Of a stretch of 64,000 bases of DNA, positions 61,254 through 64,000 are shown in pieces. Under the pieces are notes generated by a model. It was not told the DNA's origin, did no database searches, and saw only the letters and a list, made by a program, of their open reading frames with translations. Position 1 is the stretch's first letter; every line of letters begins with the position of its first letter. The DNA is from Diphasiastrum complanatum (lineage: Eukaryota > Streptophyta > Lycopodiopsida > Lycopodiales > Lycopodiaceae). The stretch is taken from assembly GCA_029204225.1 (NCBI GenBank), contig CM055096.1:31379767-31443766 (forward strand), given 5' to 3'. Made by a program: the position numbers and the translations under genes.

Positions 61254-61988
61254 ATGGCTTTATCGTCTCCTCTCACTTTCGCCCACTCTCTTCATCTCGC
61301 CATCGCTACTAGAACACCATCTCTCGATTGTTTTCCAAGCAAAGGATTATGTGGTGGGATGATTGAGGCCAGAAATTCTGCTACATCCTGCATTGCTTCT
61401 CGCACATCTGGGTTGTTAATTTCTGCTTTGGATGATGAAAGACTGTGCAGTTTTGGCTGCTTTAGTCCCTGGAAGCCTTCGCATAGACGCCGCCTAAAAC
61501 TACGAGCAAGCGATGATTCAATAGAAGCAGAGGAGCGGATTGTTTCTGCTTTAGGATACTTCCTTCCTCTTCTGGATGGTGTGCATTACGGGAGATTTGT
61601 TTTTATGCAATTTCCTGTGACACAATCTCTTCTTCAACCCCTTATTTCTCTGTTGAAGCTCTATAGGGTCTTCCCTCTCGCTAGCTTTTCCCTTTTTCTC
61701 ACGCTCTACCTGGCGGTTGCTCGAAATCCTAACTTCAGTAGGTATGTGAGGTTCAATACAATGCAGGCTGTGGTTCTAGACGTTCTTCTCATTCCCCCAA
61801 ACTTTCTAGGGTTTACACTGAACTTCAATGGAGGCTCTTCCCTCAACTTTGTGTCAAGTATTTACAGTACGTTATTTCTTTATGTTATTACATGCTTCGT
61901 GTTTGGTGTCGGCGCCTGTCTTCTGGGAAAAACTCCAAGAATTCCTCTTGTTGCAGATACAGCAGACGCCCAGGTCCCCTGGTTTTGA
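61254..61988 (+). CDS. TIC20-II: TIC20-II-like chloroplast protein import component (244 aa)
   Basis: Putative Tic20-family membrane protein of the plastid inner envelope, thought to act at the import channel. One exon. Residues 1 to about 85 are Ser/Ala/Arg-rich with few acids, like a chloroplast transit peptide. The mature part has YGRFVFMQFP (112-121), LYRVFPLASF, LTLYLAVARNPNFSRYVRFN and TMQAVVLDVLLIPP (169-182), the strongest family signature, and closes with LLGKTPRIPLVAD. Four hydrophobic segments are seen near 121-136, 138-157, 169-187 and 200-224, matching Tic20 topology. I chose the ATG at 61254 because it begins a transit-like sequence. An in-frame ATG at 61116 would add 46 residues with a hydrophobic stretch (CFLILGFAIVIILLG), less like a transit peptide. 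The symbol is by resemblance to Arabidopsis TIC20-II. No defects seen. Confidence 0.88.
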   Translation: MALSSPLTFAHSLHLAIATRTPSLDCFPSKGLCGGMIEARNSATSCIASRTSGLLISALDDERLCSFGCFSPWKPSHRRRLKLRASDDSIEAEERIVSALGYFLPLLDGVHYGRFVFMQFPVTQSLLQPLISLLKLYRVFPLASFSLFLTLYLAVARNPNFSRYVRFNTMQAVVLDVLLIPPNFLGFTLNFNGGSSLNFVSSIYSTLFLYVITCFVFGVGACLLGKTPRIPLVADTADAQVPWF

Positions 61989-63900
61989 TCCTAGGGCTGT
62001 CCTTTTGGAGCATGATGTAGCATCCATTCAATTATTATCTGTTTAAACATATGCTGAATTATACTTTAGCCATTTCACAGTTTGTACTGAGCTGATTATG
62101 TTAGGGTTGTGAATGTGAATCTGTTTCTGAGATCTATGTACTCTTGTTTTTCTATCTTCCGTATTGTTATGGCTGCGTTTTTATGCATATTCCAAATGTA
62201 GACTGCAATGGTCAGGATGCATTGGTATGTGGAGATCTTTCCATTAACAGAGTTGGTCTTAATTGGGTAGTTCCAAACGTGGCTTTTACATATTTGACTA
62301 GATCTGGCAAAGTTTAGTTTTATTTCTTGCACTTCATGTATTCTGAGTTCTCGAAATTATCTATAGAAAAAATCGTGTATGAACTTTGAGCAATGGCAGC
62401 ACAAAAGAAAAGCTTCTAAGTACGACTTATGCTCAATAGGTTTCCGATGATTTGGGTTCCTCATCTCTTTTTCCATTGCTTCTGAACCCATGTATCTTTA
62501 TGAATCTCTCAAGATTCTTCTCTGCAACAGTGCAAGCCTTTTCTTTTATGCAATCCCATCTACGTTGAAGGACCCTTTTTTTGAGTTTGTGACAGTAAAA
62601 GATGTCAGGACTATATTGTAAGGGTATAATTTTTCTGCACCGTTAACCCTAAACCCATGTTAACTCTTGATCACCCTAGACTAAAGCTCTCTTCAATGCT
62701 ATAAAGGTGTGGCCGTCTTGATGTTCTTATTACAAGACTTTAGCATGGGTTGGTTTCTCCTTAAAAGTCGCCTGGGAATGTTAAGCTATATGTACAATAT
62801 ATCCTAGAATTTGTGAAACTCACAAGCACTTCAAGCATAGGTCACTTTTACTTTTCTTGTCTAGCCAAAGTCCTTTTGGCATTCAAGTGACTTTATTACC
62901 ACCCATGACTTCATTACCACCCATTCATAGAGTTACCACTGACTCACCCCCATGCACTAGAGTTGTCAAGACCAAACAGTCTAATCAAGCTTACGATGAT
63001 AACCACCATCCCATATCGTCGGACATTCCTCGCGACTCCTACTCGCACTCCATGGCTAGGGATACATCTTGGCTATCCATATGCCATGTGCTCATACCAT
63101 CCCCCAACCAAGTAAATGAATGAATCGTAATCTCCCACCTCTATATACACAGCTGTGGGAATATTTTTGATATTCTTTAGTGTTTGGCTACTTAGTGGTA
63201 TCCACATTCTTAGTTGCAAATTTTGAGTAGTTGAATTAAAATAAACACTTACACTATAAGCCATCAATTTGAAATTAATCACTTTCATCAAGAAGTCAGA
63301 CAAACACTCATCAACTAATGTAGTCACAATGTCTTGTTTTTTGGTAAATTTATATCTATAGTTCTAATAAGATGTAGTCTAATTCACCAATGCCTTGTTT
63401 TCATAAGTTGATATTTTGTAATCGTAACAATTGCTAGCTGAGAATGTGTTGTAATAGCTTAGATAAGAAAGTATGATTGCACTCAATTTAAACACCATTT
63501 GTAGTATTCAATTGACAAAGGATAAGATATGCTTTATTATTTCCACATATTTGATCTTTCAACTCATGATGATATTTGTTGCGAAGGGTACATGAAGGGG
63601 CGGGTCTTTGTTATTATGAAAAAAAATTGCATATATGAGCATCAAAGTAAGTATTGGATGTTCTATATACGGCTAAGGGTTGTAGGGCACCACAAGGTAC
63701 AAGAATTTAAGTTATTTGAGATTGAGGTGCGTCATGCAGGATCAATGGTGAAATGATTTGTATCAATCTCCATAGACTCAGCCTTTAATTTTAAAATAGC
63801 TTAATTATTCAAGGTTAAGGATTAAGATGTTAGAAGTCATATCGTTGCAATTTGAGAATTTAAGATATTTAGACTACTATTTAGTGATTAACTAGTAGTG
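61989..63900. other. TIC20-like downstream region, no gene recognised
   Basis: About 1.9 kb. The first few hundred bases probably include the 3' UTR. Short frames at 62857 and 63529 (88 and 75 codons) have no recognisable domain. Confidence 0.4.
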
Positions 63901-63929
63901 ACATGATATGAAAAATTGATAAACGTGAA

Positions 63930-64000
63930 TTAGTGCTCAAAGATCTCATTAGAAAGAAAACCCCAGGCCTTGATGGCCTCTCTTCTTAATTATTGCTTGA
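63930..64000 (+). pseudogene. Possible LINE reverse transcriptase start at window edge
   Basis: ELVLKDLIRKKTPGLDGLSS resembles the plant LINE RT motif (helix, then G-K-x-P-G-x-D-G-L). It is followed by a stop and cut by the window end. The glycine before K is replaced, so this is degenerate. Confidence 0.4.

Overview
The window is plant nuclear DNA. The evidence is an R2R3-MYB gene with the classic plant exon sizes (133 bp, 130 bp, remainder), a TIC20-type chloroplast import gene, plant-type Ty1/copia elements primed by initiator tRNA-Met, and long GA, CT, CA and TA microsatellites. The very low gene density, the many layers of old and nested LTR retrotransposons and the look of the MYB suggest a large-genome seed plant, probably a gymnosperm. 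That last step is inference.

Layout. 1-5.5 kb: a Copia RT/RNase H remnant with the start of its 3' LTR, a Ty3-like gag-protease remnant split by a 0.7-kb TA-rich array, and a second Copia RNase H tail. 6-13.3 kb: a decayed minus-strand Copia element with LTRs, one LTR copy lying inside its own gag, then another Copia RT scrap. 13.4-22 kb: mostly uninformative AT-rich DNA, two diverged copies of an unidentified coding remnant (about 13.5 and 21.5 kb), and a gag/protease scrap. 22-28.6 kb: a minus-strand Copia pol remnant, unclassified repeats, and a Copia gag start with PBS and LTR. 29.4-32.3 kb: a TE-poor island with the MYB gene. 33-46.6 kb: more repeats and several Copia remnants, including one element apparently cut in two by an inversion. 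46.65-59.12 kb: a nested pair of related Copia elements. 59.8-62 kb: a CT/CA-rich leader and the TIC20-like gene. The last 100 bp resemble a LINE reverse transcriptase.

The nested pair is the highlight. The inner element (47111-53541) looks complete: 655-bp LTRs differing at 2 positions, a 5-bp target duplication, PBS, PPT and one uninterrupted 1317-residue polyprotein. It sits in the 5' LTR of a related outer element (46650-59119), whose 650-bp LTRs differ at 12 positions and which has its own 5-bp target duplication. In the outer element the reverse transcriptase region is gone, replaced by about 1.08 kb of unrelated sequence. That sequence carries a 365-codon open frame in register with the upstream gag-protease-integrase frame. 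An element that lost its RT yet has fairly young LTRs may have been mobilised in trans by relatives like the inner element.

The two host genes appear unrelated: a nuclear transcription factor and an inner-envelope plastid protein. Both lie in short islands with GC-rich or CT-rich upstream DNA. LTR differences were counted by eye. No database search was possible.
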